Assembly: GCA_003507655.1 (NCBI GenBank)
Contig: DNUZ01000010.1
Location: 33,464 to 97,463, forward strand
DNA length: 64,000 nt
Reading direction: 5' to 3'
Source: Lachnospiraceae bacterium
GTDB lineage: Bacteria > Bacillota > Clostridia > Lachnospirales > Lachnospiraceae
Shown in pieces: positions 1-7,172 of the stretch. The position numbers and the translations under genes were made by a program. Each line of letters starts with the position of its first letter. Positions within the stretch are counted from its first letter, which is position 1. The notes beneath the pieces were generated by a model, which saw only the letters and a list, made by a program, of their open reading frames with translations, was not told the DNA's origin and did not search any database.

Positions 1-303
1 ATCAGTCCTTCTAAATTAAGTGAAGTCAAGACAAATATTGTTACGATTTCAAAGGACGAGGTCAAAGTGGAGCCGACCGATAACATCCGCTATCTGTTTA
101 CAACCAAGACCTGTCCGAACTGTGCAGCAGCAAAAGAAATTCTGGGCGAAGAAAATTATGTGCTGATCGACGCAGAGGAAAATCAGGAACTGGTTGAAAA
201 ATATGGTGTTATGCAGGCACCAACGCTTGTCGTAGTAGAAAATAACAGGGCAAAAAAATACGTCAATGCGTCAAATATCAAAAAGTATGTAGAAACAAAA
301 TAA
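1..303 (+). CDS. C-terminal thioredoxin/glutaredoxin-like domain of a protein that begins before the window
   Basis: The reading frame is open from base 1 to the stop at 301-303, so this is the 3' end of a longer gene. A GTG at 67 is only an apparent start and has no ribosome-binding site. The visible 100 residues end in a compact thioredoxin-like fold. A CPNC redox motif follows the first strand (YLFTTKTCPNC), a helix follows, and a cis-proline strand (MQAPTLVVV) lies about 40 residues later. Such redoxin tails are known on some anaerobic ribonucleotide reductases (NrdD), where the thiol pair could supply reductant. That identity is an inference, because the catalytic body lies outside the window. 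A fused thioredoxin on another oxidoreductase is the main alternative. Confidence 0.6.
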   Translation: MSPSKLSEVKTNIVTISKDEVKVEPTDNIRYLFTTKTCPNCAAAKEILGEENYVLIDAEENQELVEKYGVMQAPTLVVVENNRAKKYVNASNIKKYVETK

Positions 304-339
304 TCTCCAATATGCAGAAAAAAGATTGAAATAGAACGG

Positions 340-373
340 AATGCCGCAGCAAGCGATAGGTTGTTGCGGCATT
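340..373. terminator. Hairpin, probable terminator of the upstream gene
   Basis: AATGCCGCAGCAA (340-352) pairs with TTGTTGCGGCATT (361-373). This gives a 13-bp stem with one G-T pair and an 8-base loop, placed 36 bases after the stop at 303. The following tract is TTAAAAAT rather than a clean T-run, so termination efficiency is uncertain. Confidence 0.55.
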
Positions 374-392
374 TAAAAATACAAAAAAACTA

Positions 393-421
393 TTGACAAA
401 ATACGCCAGAGTCAGTATAAT
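393..421 (+). promoter_or_regulatory. Consensus sigma-A promoter for tRNA-Gly
   Basis: Perfect TTGACA (393-398) and perfect TATAAT (416-421) are separated by 17 bases. The predicted start falls about 15 bases before the tRNA. Consensus boxes fit a strongly expressed stable RNA. Confidence 0.9.
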
Positions 422-443
422 AGCATTTGTGTTTAACACTTAT

Positions 444-516
444 GCGCGAGTGGCTCAGTTGGTGGAGCACGACCTTGCCAAGGTCGGGGCCGCGGGTTCG
501 AGTCCCGTCTCGCGCT
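444..516 (+). tRNA. tRNA-Gly (anticodon GCC)
   Basis: The cloverleaf can be folded by eye. The acceptor stem is GCGCGAG (444-450) with CTCGCGC (509-515) and discriminator T516. The D stem is GCTC/GAGC. The anticodon stem is CGACC/GGTCG with loop TTGCCAA, placing anticodon GCC at 477-479. The T arm has loop TTCGAGT. No CCA is encoded, so the CCA end must be added enzymatically. The gene stands alone between its own promoter and terminator. Confidence 0.97.
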
Positions 517-533
517 CTTTTTTATTTTTAGTT

Positions 534-570
534 AAACCCCTGCAGCATGAGACTTTGCAGGGGTTTTTCT
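534..570 (+). terminator. Intrinsic terminator after tRNA-Gly
   Basis: AAACCCCTGCA (534-544) pairs perfectly with TGCAGGGGTTT (556-566), an 11-bp stem running into a T-rich tail. Confidence 0.9.
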
Positions 571-645
571 TTGTGTAAAAGGAACTACATGATTGAGTGA
601 CCGAGAGTGACTGTCATCCGATAATGAGATTGTTTTAAGCAATTC

Positions 646-674
646 TTGCATAAGACATCTCCCCATCCTATAAA
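646..674 (+). promoter_or_regulatory. Sigma-A-like promoter for the pdaA-type gene
   Basis: TTGCAT (646-651), a 17-base spacer and TATAAA (669-674). The predicted start is near 681, about 23 bases before the preferred ATG at 704. Confidence 0.7.
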
Positions 675-703
675 CTTTACTAAGAATAAGTTTCGTGGTT
701 CGT

Positions 704-1519
704 ATGAAAATAAAAAAAATCAGAAAAAAGAAAGCAGCATCCGTGATCGCAGCGGCACTGGTTCTCTTTTTGGCAGGAAACGGAGCAGCGTCTTTGACGC
801 ATCAATGTCTGAGTAATTTTTCTCCTAAAAAAGAACAGGTGGAAAACTGGGGACTTGGATTCGGGACGGAAGGTACGCAGCCAAGTGGAAATGCGACACC
901 GGAGGAACTCAAAGAATACGATGCACATTATATCGGAGATGCAAAAAAGAAGGTATTGTACCTGACGTTTGACTGCGGCTATGAGAACGGCAATACGGAA
1001 AATATCATGGCGGCATTGAAAAAACACAATGCACCGGCAACCTTTTTTGTGGTGGGGAATTTCTTAGAGACGAGTCCGGATCTGGTAAAAAAGATGGTAA
1101 AGGAAGGCTACACGGTAGGAAACCATACCTATCATCATCCGGATATGTCCTCCATTTCGGATAAGGCATCTTTTCAGAAGGAATTAGAGGGAGTGTCAAA
1201 CTTATATAAGGAAATTACCGGAAAGGAAATGACGAAATACTACCGCCCGCCACAGGGAAAATACAGTACGGAAAACTTGAAGATGGCAAAAGAATTAGGT
1301 TATCAGACCTATTTCTGGAGCCTTGCCTACGTAGACTGGAATGTGGATGCACAGCCGACAAAGGAAGAAGCATTTAACAAACTGCTTCCAAGAGTCCATC
1401 CGGGTGCGATCGTACTGCTGCATAATACATCTAAGACAAATGGGGAAATACTCGATGAACTGCTGACAAAGTGGGAAGAGATGGGATATACATTCAAACC
1501 GCTTTCAGAATTAAAATAA
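704..1519 (+). CDS. pdaA: PdaA-type polysaccharide (muropeptide) deacetylase, membrane-anchored or secreted
   Basis: 271 residues from the ATG at 704; a GTG nine bases upstream is possible but neither start has a good ribosome-binding site. A basic N-terminus (KIKKIRKKK) is followed by a hydrophobic segment at about residues 11-28, a signal peptide or anchor. The rest is a NodB-homology carbohydrate esterase family 4 domain. It shows LTFDCGYENG (metal-binding Asp; TFDxGYE is the PdaA variant), NHTYHHPDM (H-x3-HP metal ligands), YRPPQG and VLLHN. Family members deacetylate N-acetylmuramic acid in peptidoglycan. In Bacillus PdaA this is needed to form muramic delta-lactam in spore cortex. A general peptidoglycan deacetylase role is the alternative. 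The gene is monocistronic by context. Confidence 0.85.
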   Translation: MKIKKIRKKKAASVIAAALVLFLAGNGAASLTHQCLSNFSPKKEQVENWGLGFGTEGTQPSGNATPEELKEYDAHYIGDAKKKVLYLTFDCGYENGNTENIMAALKKHNAPATFFVVGNFLETSPDLVKKMVKEGYTVGNHTYHHPDMSSISDKASFQKELEGVSNLYKEITGKEMTKYYRPPQGKYSTENLKMAKELGYQTYFWSLAYVDWNVDAQPTKEEAFNKLLPRVHPGAIVLLHNTSKTNGEILDELLTKWEEMGYTFKPLSELK

Positions 1520-1580
1520 AGAGTCATATTTTAACAGGTGGAAGCATAATCTATAGTAATGAAAAAATGAGGAGGTTCCA

Positions 1581-2018
1581 TTGAGTTCAAAAACAAAAAT
1601 CGTAGTATTCCACATGAAAGAATTGATCTATACGGCAATATTTGTGGGATTGGCAATTCTTTTTATCATACTGATGGTATGTATGTTTGATAAAAAAGGA
1701 GATGACAAAAAGACAAAAGAAACCATGAAATATCAGGCAGGAGTCTATACCTCCTCAATCTTATTTAACGACAATGTGTTGGATGTTGAGGTGGCAGTAG
1801 ATGAAAAAAAGATTAAATCCATTTCGCTGGTTAATCTGGATGAATCGACGGCAACCATGTATCCCTTAGTAGAACCGGCATTGGAGAGTCTGTCCGAGCA
1901 GATCTATAAGAAACAGTCGCTGGAAAACATTACATATAGCGAGGAAAATCAATACACCAGTATGGTCTTAATCAATGCCATAGAGGATGCATTAGACAAA
2001 GCGGAAGTAAAAAAGTAG
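1581..2018 (+). CDS. Small membrane-anchored protein with a degenerate FMN-binding-like domain
   Basis: 145 residues from a TTG start chosen because GAGGAGG (1569-1575) lies at ideal spacing; the first in-frame ATG is 33 bases later. One transmembrane helix (about residues 16-36) is followed by a Lys/Asp-rich linker. The extracellular domain runs GVYTSSILFNDN, then strand VDEKKIKSISLV, and ends ENQYTSMVLINAIEDAL. This order resembles the FMN-binding domain of RnfG/NqrC-like proteins, but the SGAT-type motif that carries the covalent flavin is replaced by NQYTS. Flavinylation is therefore doubtful. Function is unknown. No operon partner is evident. Confidence 0.55.
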   Translation: MSSKTKIVVFHMKELIYTAIFVGLAILFIILMVCMFDKKGDDKKTKETMKYQAGVYTSSILFNDNVLDVEVAVDEKKIKSISLVNLDESTATMYPLVEPALESLSEQIYKKQSLENITYSEENQYTSMVLINAIEDALDKAEVKK

Positions 2019-2110
2019 CGGAATCACTACCAAAGAAGTCAGTATAATAGAAGCATGATTATAAAAATATGAATGACGATTCATGCAAGATAATCAGTAC
2101 AGAATAAAGA

Positions 2111-2151
2111 ACCCCCACGGAGATTGTATACAACAGATCCGTGGGGGTTTT
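2111..2151. terminator. Strong intrinsic terminator hairpin
   Basis: ACCCCCACGGA (2111-2121) pairs perfectly with TCCGTGGGGGT (2138-2148) and is followed by TTTTG. It lies between convergent genes and could serve both. Confidence 0.85.
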
Positions 2152-2174
2152 GTGCATTTGAAAAAACAGAAATC

Positions 2175-2417
2175 CTACTCTGCCTGCACTAAGGAATTCT
2201 GGTAATCTGCAAGAGCAGAAGCATCCACTTCAATCGTCTCAGCAGTCTTATTAGAAGCCTGTCTCTGATAAATGGAATAACCACCCCAGCCGATGATAGC
2301 GGCACACAGGGCAACTGCGCATACACGGATGGTGGCGAGTTTAGTTTTTTCTTTTTGCATGTCTTTTTTACGGTTTGCCTTAGCGGCTTTATTACGATCT
2401 ACTTTTTCCTGGCTCAT
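2175..2417 (-). CDS. Small single-pass membrane protein of unknown function
   Basis: 80 residues. The ATG on the minus strand is preceded by AAGGAG. A very basic N-terminal 27 residues (MSQEKVDRNKAAKANRKKDM...) is followed by a transmembrane helix (about 29-47, ending WGGYSIYQR) and a short acidic tail. The charge pattern suggests an internal N-terminus and external tail. Family not recognised. A minus-strand promoter, TTGCTC (2478-2483 complement) with an 18-base spacer and TATAAT (2454-2459 complement), is back-to-back with the thyA promoter. Confidence 0.6.
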   Translation of the reverse strand: MSQEKVDRNKAAKANRKKDMQKEKTKLATIRVCAVALCAAIIGWGGYSIYQRQASNKTAETIEVDASALADYQNSLVQAE

Positions 2418-2511
2418 AGTATGAAAAACTCCTTAATAGAAATATTTTTTTGTATTATAGCACATTTTTATGCAAAAGAGCAAAAAAATAAAAAAGATAG
2501 CAAAAGTGCGG

Positions 2512-2540
2512 TTGCAAGCATAGGAAAAATGGGATAAAAT
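2512..2540 (+). promoter_or_regulatory. Sigma-A-like promoter for thyA-folA and downstream genes
   Basis: TTGCAA (2512-2517), a 17-base spacer and TAAAAT (2535-2540). This is the only good promoter seen ahead of a run of ten closely spaced co-directional genes ending at 11026. Confidence 0.6.
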
Positions 2541-2572
2541 CAATAGTGAATAAGTAGCAGAGGAGAACATTT

Positions 2573-3421
2573 ATGAGCAGAGCAGACCGTATATTTATAG
2601 ATATGTGTAAAGATATTTTGGAGAACGGTGTCAGTACAGAAGGCGAAAAAGTCCGCCCGCACTGGGAAGACGGAAGCAGTGCCTACACCATTAAAAAATT
2701 CGGAGTCGTCAACAGGTACGATTTATCCGAAGAATTTCCGGCAATTACACTTAGAAAGACAGCCATTAAGAGCTGCACGGACGAAATGCTCTGGATCTGG
2801 CAGAAGAAGTCTAATAATATCAAAGATTTAAACAGTCATATCTGGGATGAATGGGCAGATGAGAATGGGTCTATCGGAAAAGCCTATGGCTATCAGTTAG
2901 GAGTCAAACATCAGTATAAAGAAGGTATGATGGATCAGGTAGACCGCGTCATTTACGACTTAAAAAACAATCCATTCAGCAGACGGATTATGACAAATAT
3001 CTATGTACATCAGGATTTGCACGAGATGAACCTCTATCCATGTGCATACAGCATGACCTTTAATGTGACACAGAAAAAAGGAGAAGATCGCCTGACTTTA
3101 AATGCAATTTTAAATCAGCGTTCACAGGACATTTTAACGGCGAATAACTGGAATGTCTGCCAATATGCAGTGCTGGTTCATATGCTGGCACAGGTCTGTG
3201 ACATGAATGTCGGGGAACTGGTACACGTCATAGCAGATGCGCATATTTATGACCGCCATATACCGTTAGTCGAGGAGCTGATCCAAAGACCGGTTCATGA
3301 TGCACCAAAATTCGCATTAAATCCTGAGATTAAAGACTTCTATGATTTTACACCGGAGGATGTGACTGTGACAGATTATGTGACAGGTCCTCAGATAAAA
3401 AATATTCCGGTAGCAGTATAA
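2573..3421 (+). CDS. thyA: Thymidylate synthase (folate-dependent)
   Basis: 282 residues; AGAGGAG precedes the ATG. ThyA converts dUMP to dTMP using methylene-tetrahydrofolate, producing dihydrofolate, which the next gene (folA) recycles. Diagnostic ThyA segments are present: the active-site Cys in NLYPCAYSMTFNV, the N-x-R-S segment ILNQRSQDI, and the C-terminal DAHIYDRHI, matching the canonical DAHLYxxH. Several usually invariant positions differ. The normal PCH after the nucleophile is PCA, and the RSxD region reads RSQDILTANNWNV. This marks a divergent ThyA branch rather than a broken gene, since the frame and length are intact. Only 25 bases separate it from folA. Confidence 0.92.
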   Translation: MSRADRIFIDMCKDILENGVSTEGEKVRPHWEDGSSAYTIKKFGVVNRYDLSEEFPAITLRKTAIKSCTDEMLWIWQKKSNNIKDLNSHIWDEWADENGSIGKAYGYQLGVKHQYKEGMMDQVDRVIYDLKNNPFSRRIMTNIYVHQDLHEMNLYPCAYSMTFNVTQKKGEDRLTLNAILNQRSQDILTANNWNVCQYAVLVHMLAQVCDMNVGELVHVIADAHIYDRHIPLVEELIQRPVHDAPKFALNPEIKDFYDFTPEDVTVTDYVTGPQIKNIPVAV

Positions 3422-3446
3422 TTGCCGCCAAAAAGGAGAAAACACC

Positions 3447-3941
3447 ATGAATTTAATTGCAGCAGTAGATAAGAACTGGGCAATCGGACTTAAAAACAAA
3501 TTGTTAGTAAGCATTCCGGCAGATATGAAGTTTTTCAGGGAAACGACCACAGGTAAGGTAGTCGTCATGGGAAGAAAGACCTTAGAGAGCTTTCCAAATC
3601 AGAGACCGTTAAAAAACAGGGTTAATATCGTACTGACAAAAGACGAGACATATCAGGTTAAGGATGCCGTGGTAGTCCATGATATGGAGCAGTTAAGAGA
3701 GGAACTTGCAAAATATCCGTCAGAGGATATTTATGTGATCGGTGGAGAGAGCATCTATCGCCAGCTTGTCGATGAGTGTGATGTTGCACATATCACAAAA
3801 ATAGATTATGCATACGAGGCAGATGCATATTTTCCAAATCTGGATGAAAAGGCAGAGTGGGAAATCACGGCAGACAGCGAGGAGCAGACCTATTTTGATT
3901 TAGAGTATCAGTTCCTGAAATATGAAAAGAAGTCATGCTAG
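3447..3941 (+). CDS. folA: Dihydrofolate reductase
   Basis: 164 residues, the usual DHFR length. It reduces dihydrofolate to tetrahydrofolate with NADPH, closing the cycle opened by thyA immediately upstream. Visible features are the start MNLIAAVDKNWAIG, the substrate Asp in SIPADMKFF, the NADPH-binding VVVMGRKTLESFP and DIYVIGGESIYRQL. A good GGAGA ribosome-binding site precedes the ATG. The 3' end overlaps the following permease gene by 7 bases, which points to translational coupling. Confidence 0.96.
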   Translation: MNLIAAVDKNWAIGLKNKLLVSIPADMKFFRETTTGKVVVMGRKTLESFPNQRPLKNRVNIVLTKDETYQVKDAVVVHDMEQLREELAKYPSEDIYVIGGESIYRQLVDECDVAHITKIDYAYEADAYFPNLDEKAEWEITADSEEQTYFDLEYQFLKYEKKSC

Positions 3942-4888
3942 AGAATTTTATATACAGCGTTAATGTCACATTCCCGATTTTTCTGGTTATGGTTTTAGGC
4001 TGGTTTTTACGGCAAAGGGGAATGTTTAATGAGAATTTTATTAATATAGCAAATAAGTTTAATTTTACGGTGACACTGCCCTTTATGGTATTTCGTGATA
4101 TTTCGGCGGTGGATATCCGTAAGGTCTTTGATGCTGAATATGTGCTGTTTTGTGCGGTGGCAACATCGGTATGCTTTTGGGGCATCTGGGCAGCAGCCAG
4201 ATTTTTGATGAAAGATAAGAGTATGACGGGAGCGTTTGTGCAGGCATCATTTCGCAGCAGTGCGGCAGTCATGGGATTGGCGTTTATTTCAAATCTGTAT
4301 GGTCCGTCTGCGATGGGACCTCTGATGATTATCGGAGCAGTACCCCTTTATAATATCTATTCCGTCTTAGTGCTCACCTTTGAAACAGAGGGAGAAGAAC
4401 AGGACCGGGATACGGGAAAATTAAAAGAAGCATGTGTAAACATCTTAAAAAATCCGATCATTTTATCTATTGCATTGGGATTAGCAGCATCCCTGCTGCG
4501 TCTGGATTTTCCGGTACTGATCGATAAGACAATCAATAATGTGGCATCAATGGCAACACCGCTGGCATTGATCACTTTAGGAGCAGGCTTTGAAGGAAAG
4601 AAGGCACTTGCAAAGATCAAACCGACATTAGTGGCAGCCTTTATCAAGTTAGTGGCGCAGGCAGCCGTGTTCATACCGGTAGCCATCCACTTTGGATTTA
4701 CGGGAGAGAAACTGATCGCCATTATGGTCATGTTAGCGGCGCCGGCAACGCCAAGCTGTTATATCATGGCAAAGAGCATGAAAAATGATGATGTGCTGAC
4801 CGCAAGTATCATCGTGGTCACAACCCTGCTTGCGGCATTTACGCTGACCGGGTGGATATTTATATTGAGAACAATGGGGTATATCTAA
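3935..4888 (+). CDS. AEC (auxin efflux carrier) family permease
   Basis: 317 residues with about ten hydrophobic helices in the two-halves arrangement of the AEC/BASS-like fold (first half to about residue 150, loop EGEEQDRDTGKLKEA, second half to the end). Clostridial AEC proteins are annotated as exporters or malate/organic-acid permeases; the substrate cannot be read from sequence. The start overlaps the folA stop region and there are only 24 bases to ilvB. A role linked to folate or branched-chain amino acid metabolism is possible but unproven. Confidence 0.8.
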   Translation: MLENFIYSVNVTFPIFLVMVLGWFLRQRGMFNENFINIANKFNFTVTLPFMVFRDISAVDIRKVFDAEYVLFCAVATSVCFWGIWAAARFLMKDKSMTGAFVQASFRSSAAVMGLAFISNLYGPSAMGPLMIIGAVPLYNIYSVLVLTFETEGEEQDRDTGKLKEACVNILKNPIILSIALGLAASLLRLDFPVLIDKTINNVASMATPLALITLGAGFEGKKALAKIKPTLVAAFIKLVAQAAVFIPVAIHFGFTGEKLIAIMVMLAAPATPSCYIMAKSMKNDDVLTASIIVVTTLLAAFTLTGWIFILRTMGYI

Positions 4889-4912
4889 CGAGTTATGGAA
4901 GCAGGAGGAAGT

Positions 4913-6631
4913 ATGGATATTACAGGAAGAAAATTATTTGTAAAAGCATTACAGGAAGAGGGCGTAGAGACGATTTTCGGCTATCCGGGCGGAATGGTTA
5001 CAGACCTCTTTGATGAATTATATAAACAGGATGGCATTGAGGTGGTACTGCCAAGACATGAGCAGGGCTTACTGCATGAGGCGGAAGGATATGCCAAGGC
5101 AACCGGAAAAGTCGGTGTCTGTCTTGTAACAAGCGGACCGGGAGCAACGAATATTATTACCGGATTAGCAGATGCACATTATGACAATATACCGTTAGTC
5201 TGTTTTACCGGACAGGTTCCGTTAAATCTGATCGGAAACGACGCTTTTCAGGAAGTGGATATCGTTGGAATGACAAGAAGCATTACTAAATACGGCGTGA
5301 CGGTTCGTGACCGTAAAGATTTAGGACGCATTATTAAAATGGCATTTCACATTGCAACGACAGGCAATCCGGGACCGGTTTTAATCGATATTCCAAAGGA
5401 TATACAGGTGGCATCCGGCCCGGCAGTCTATCCGGACAAAGTAGAGATTCGCGGATATAAGCCAAGCACCGGTGTACATATCGGTCAGTTGAAAAAAGGC
5501 TACAAATTATTAAAGGCTGCAAAAAAACCGCTGTTTTTAATCGGAGGCGGTGTCAATGCGGCAAAAGCCAATAAAGAACTGTTAGAGCTGGTGGAACGCA
5601 CGAAAATTCCGGTAGTTACTACCGTGATGGGAAAAGGAGCAATTCCGACCGATCATCCGTATTATATCGGAAACAGCGGTATGCATGGACGATATGCAGC
5701 AAATCTTGCAGTCAGTGAGTGCGATGTACTTTTTTCCATCGGAACCCGTTTTAATGACAGGATCACCGGAGATCTGAACGAGTTTGCACCAAATGCAAAA
5801 ATTGTCCATGTCGATATTGATACGGCATCCATTTCGAGAAACGTCGTGGTAGATGTACCGATCGTAGCAGACGCAAAACTTGCAATCCAAAGACTCTTAG
5901 AGTGGGCAGAACCGCAAAAGACGGAGAAATGGAGAGCCTGCATTGCACAGTGGGAAGAAGAAAATCCGTTACAGATGCGAAGAGACCGTGGACTGACCCC
6001 ACAGATGATCATGGAAGGCATCAATCAGGAATTTGATGAAGGAATCATTGTTACGGATGTAGGACAGCATCAGATGTGGGCAACCCAGTATATTGACTTA
6101 AACGAGAAAAAGCGTTTTATTACCTCCGGCGGACTTGGTACGATGGGCTTTGGCTTTCCGGCAGCCATCGGAGCAAAGATCGGATGTCCGGATAAAGAGG
6201 TGATCTGTATTACCGGTGACGGTGGATTTCAGATGAATATTCAGGAATTTGCAACCGCAATGTGTCAGGAGACGAATATTATTATCTGTGTGTTGAATAA
6301 TTATTATCTGGGAATGGTACGTCAGATACAACAGCTTTTTTATGGAAAACGCTATGAGGCAACCTGCCTGAAGCGAAGAAAGGCATGTCCGCCGCGCTGC
6401 AAAGGACCGGGAGCGGACTGTCCGCCATACGAGCCGGATTTTGTAAAATTAGCAGAGAGCTACGGGGCATCCGGAAAGAGAATTGAAAAGGAAGAAGAGA
6501 TTCTGCCGGCATTGCAGTGGGCGAGAGAGCAGCAGACACCGGTGGTACTTGAATTTATGATAGCAACTGAGGAGATTGTGCTTCCGATGGTAAAGAGCGG
6601 CAATCCGATGAGTGAAATGATCTTGAAATAG
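4913..6631 (+). CDS. ilvB: Acetolactate synthase, large catalytic subunit, with an unusual four-Cys insertion
   Basis: 572 residues from ATG 4913. The in-frame ATG 18 bases upstream overlaps the ribosome-binding site AGGAGG (4904-4909), so it is rejected. The enzyme condenses two pyruvates to acetolactate (valine/leucine) or pyruvate with 2-ketobutyrate (isoleucine). TPP-dependent three-domain layout: N-terminal RHEQGLLHEAEGYA with the proton-relay Glu, middle domain, and C-terminal TPP-binding GDGGFQMN...NN. Near the C-terminus the usual short loop before PDFVKLAESYG is replaced by a Cys-rich insert, with C485, C492, C496 and C503 (C-x6-C-x3-C-x6-C, 6365-6421). The small subunit follows after 10 bases. 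Confidence 0.96.
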   Translation: MDITGRKLFVKALQEEGVETIFGYPGGMVTDLFDELYKQDGIEVVLPRHEQGLLHEAEGYAKATGKVGVCLVTSGPGATNIITGLADAHYDNIPLVCFTGQVPLNLIGNDAFQEVDIVGMTRSITKYGVTVRDRKDLGRIIKMAFHIATTGNPGPVLIDIPKDIQVASGPAVYPDKVEIRGYKPSTGVHIGQLKKGYKLLKAAKKPLFLIGGGVNAAKANKELLELVERTKIPVVTTVMGKGAIPTDHPYYIGNSGMHGRYAANLAVSECDVLFSIGTRFNDRITGDLNEFAPNAKIVHVDIDTASISRNVVVDVPIVADAKLAIQRLLEWAEPQKTEKWRACIAQWEEENPLQMRRDRGLTPQMIMEGINQEFDEGIIVTDVGQHQMWATQYIDLNEKKRFITSGGLGTMGFGFPAAIGAKIGCPDKEVICITGDGGFQMNIQEFATAMCQETNIIICVLNNYYLGMVRQIQQLFYGKRYEATCLKRRKACPPRCKGPGADCPPYEPDFVKLAESYGASGKRIEKEEEILPALQWAREQQTPVVLEFMIATEEIVLPMVKSGNPMSEMILK

Positions 6632-6641
6632 GAGGAAAGAG

Positions 6642-7151
6642 ATGGAACGAGACATGAAGAACCGCTGGATCGCATTATATGTGGAAAACCAGGTCGGTGT
6701 GTTAGCAAAAGTGTCCGGACTTTTCTCCGGAAAATCATATAATCTGCAAAGTCTGACGGTAGGTACGACAGAGGACGAGACGATTTCCCGTATGACCATC
6801 TGCGTAACCAGTGACGATATTACGTTTGAGCAGATCAAAAAACAGTTGAACCGTATGGTGGAGGTCATTAAAGTGATCGACCTTACGAATATCCCGATCC
6901 ATATGAAGGAGATCCTGTTTGCAAAAGTAAAAAGATGTACGGCAGAGGAAAAAGCGGAGGTCTTTCAGATCGCACAGGTATTTCAGGTACAGGTAGCAGA
7001 TATCGGAAAGGACAGTGTCCTTTTAGAGTGTAAGCTGTCAGAAAGACGCAATAATGAACTGATCGCACTGTTAAAGTCAAAGTTCAAACAGATAGAAGTC
7101 GTACGGGGCGGTGCAGTTGCGATTGAATCCATAAGTACATCCTGCAGATAA
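6642..7151 (+). CDS. ilvN: Acetolactate synthase, small regulatory subunit
   Basis: 169 residues, typical for IlvN/IlvH. AGGAGG lies just before the ATG. An N-terminal ACT domain (about residues 6-80: WIALYVENQVGVLAKVSGLF, typical GxL/N-type ligand loop) is followed by the C-terminal ALS small-subunit domain (VIDLTNIPIHMKEILFAKV). The subunit activates IlvB and confers valine feedback inhibition. It is 10 bases after ilvB and only 21 bases before the first EPS gene, with no terminator between. Confidence 0.95.
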   Translation: MERDMKNRWIALYVENQVGVLAKVSGLFSGKSYNLQSLTVGTTEDETISRMTICVTSDDITFEQIKKQLNRMVEVIKVIDLTNIPIHMKEILFAKVKRCTAEEKAEVFQIAQVFQVQVADIGKDSVLLECKLSERRNNELIALLKSKFKQIEVVRGGAVAIESISTSCR

Positions 7152-7172
7152 AATAGGAGAGGAAATGGTTGG

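Noticed and set aside
393-578. 61-codon frame across the tRNA
   Set aside because: It is a chance frame through the promoter and tRNA-Gly with no ribosome-binding site.
5582-5890. Antisense frames over ilvB and other long genes
   Set aside because: They overlap well-supported enzymes, lack ribosome-binding sites and have no recognisable domains.
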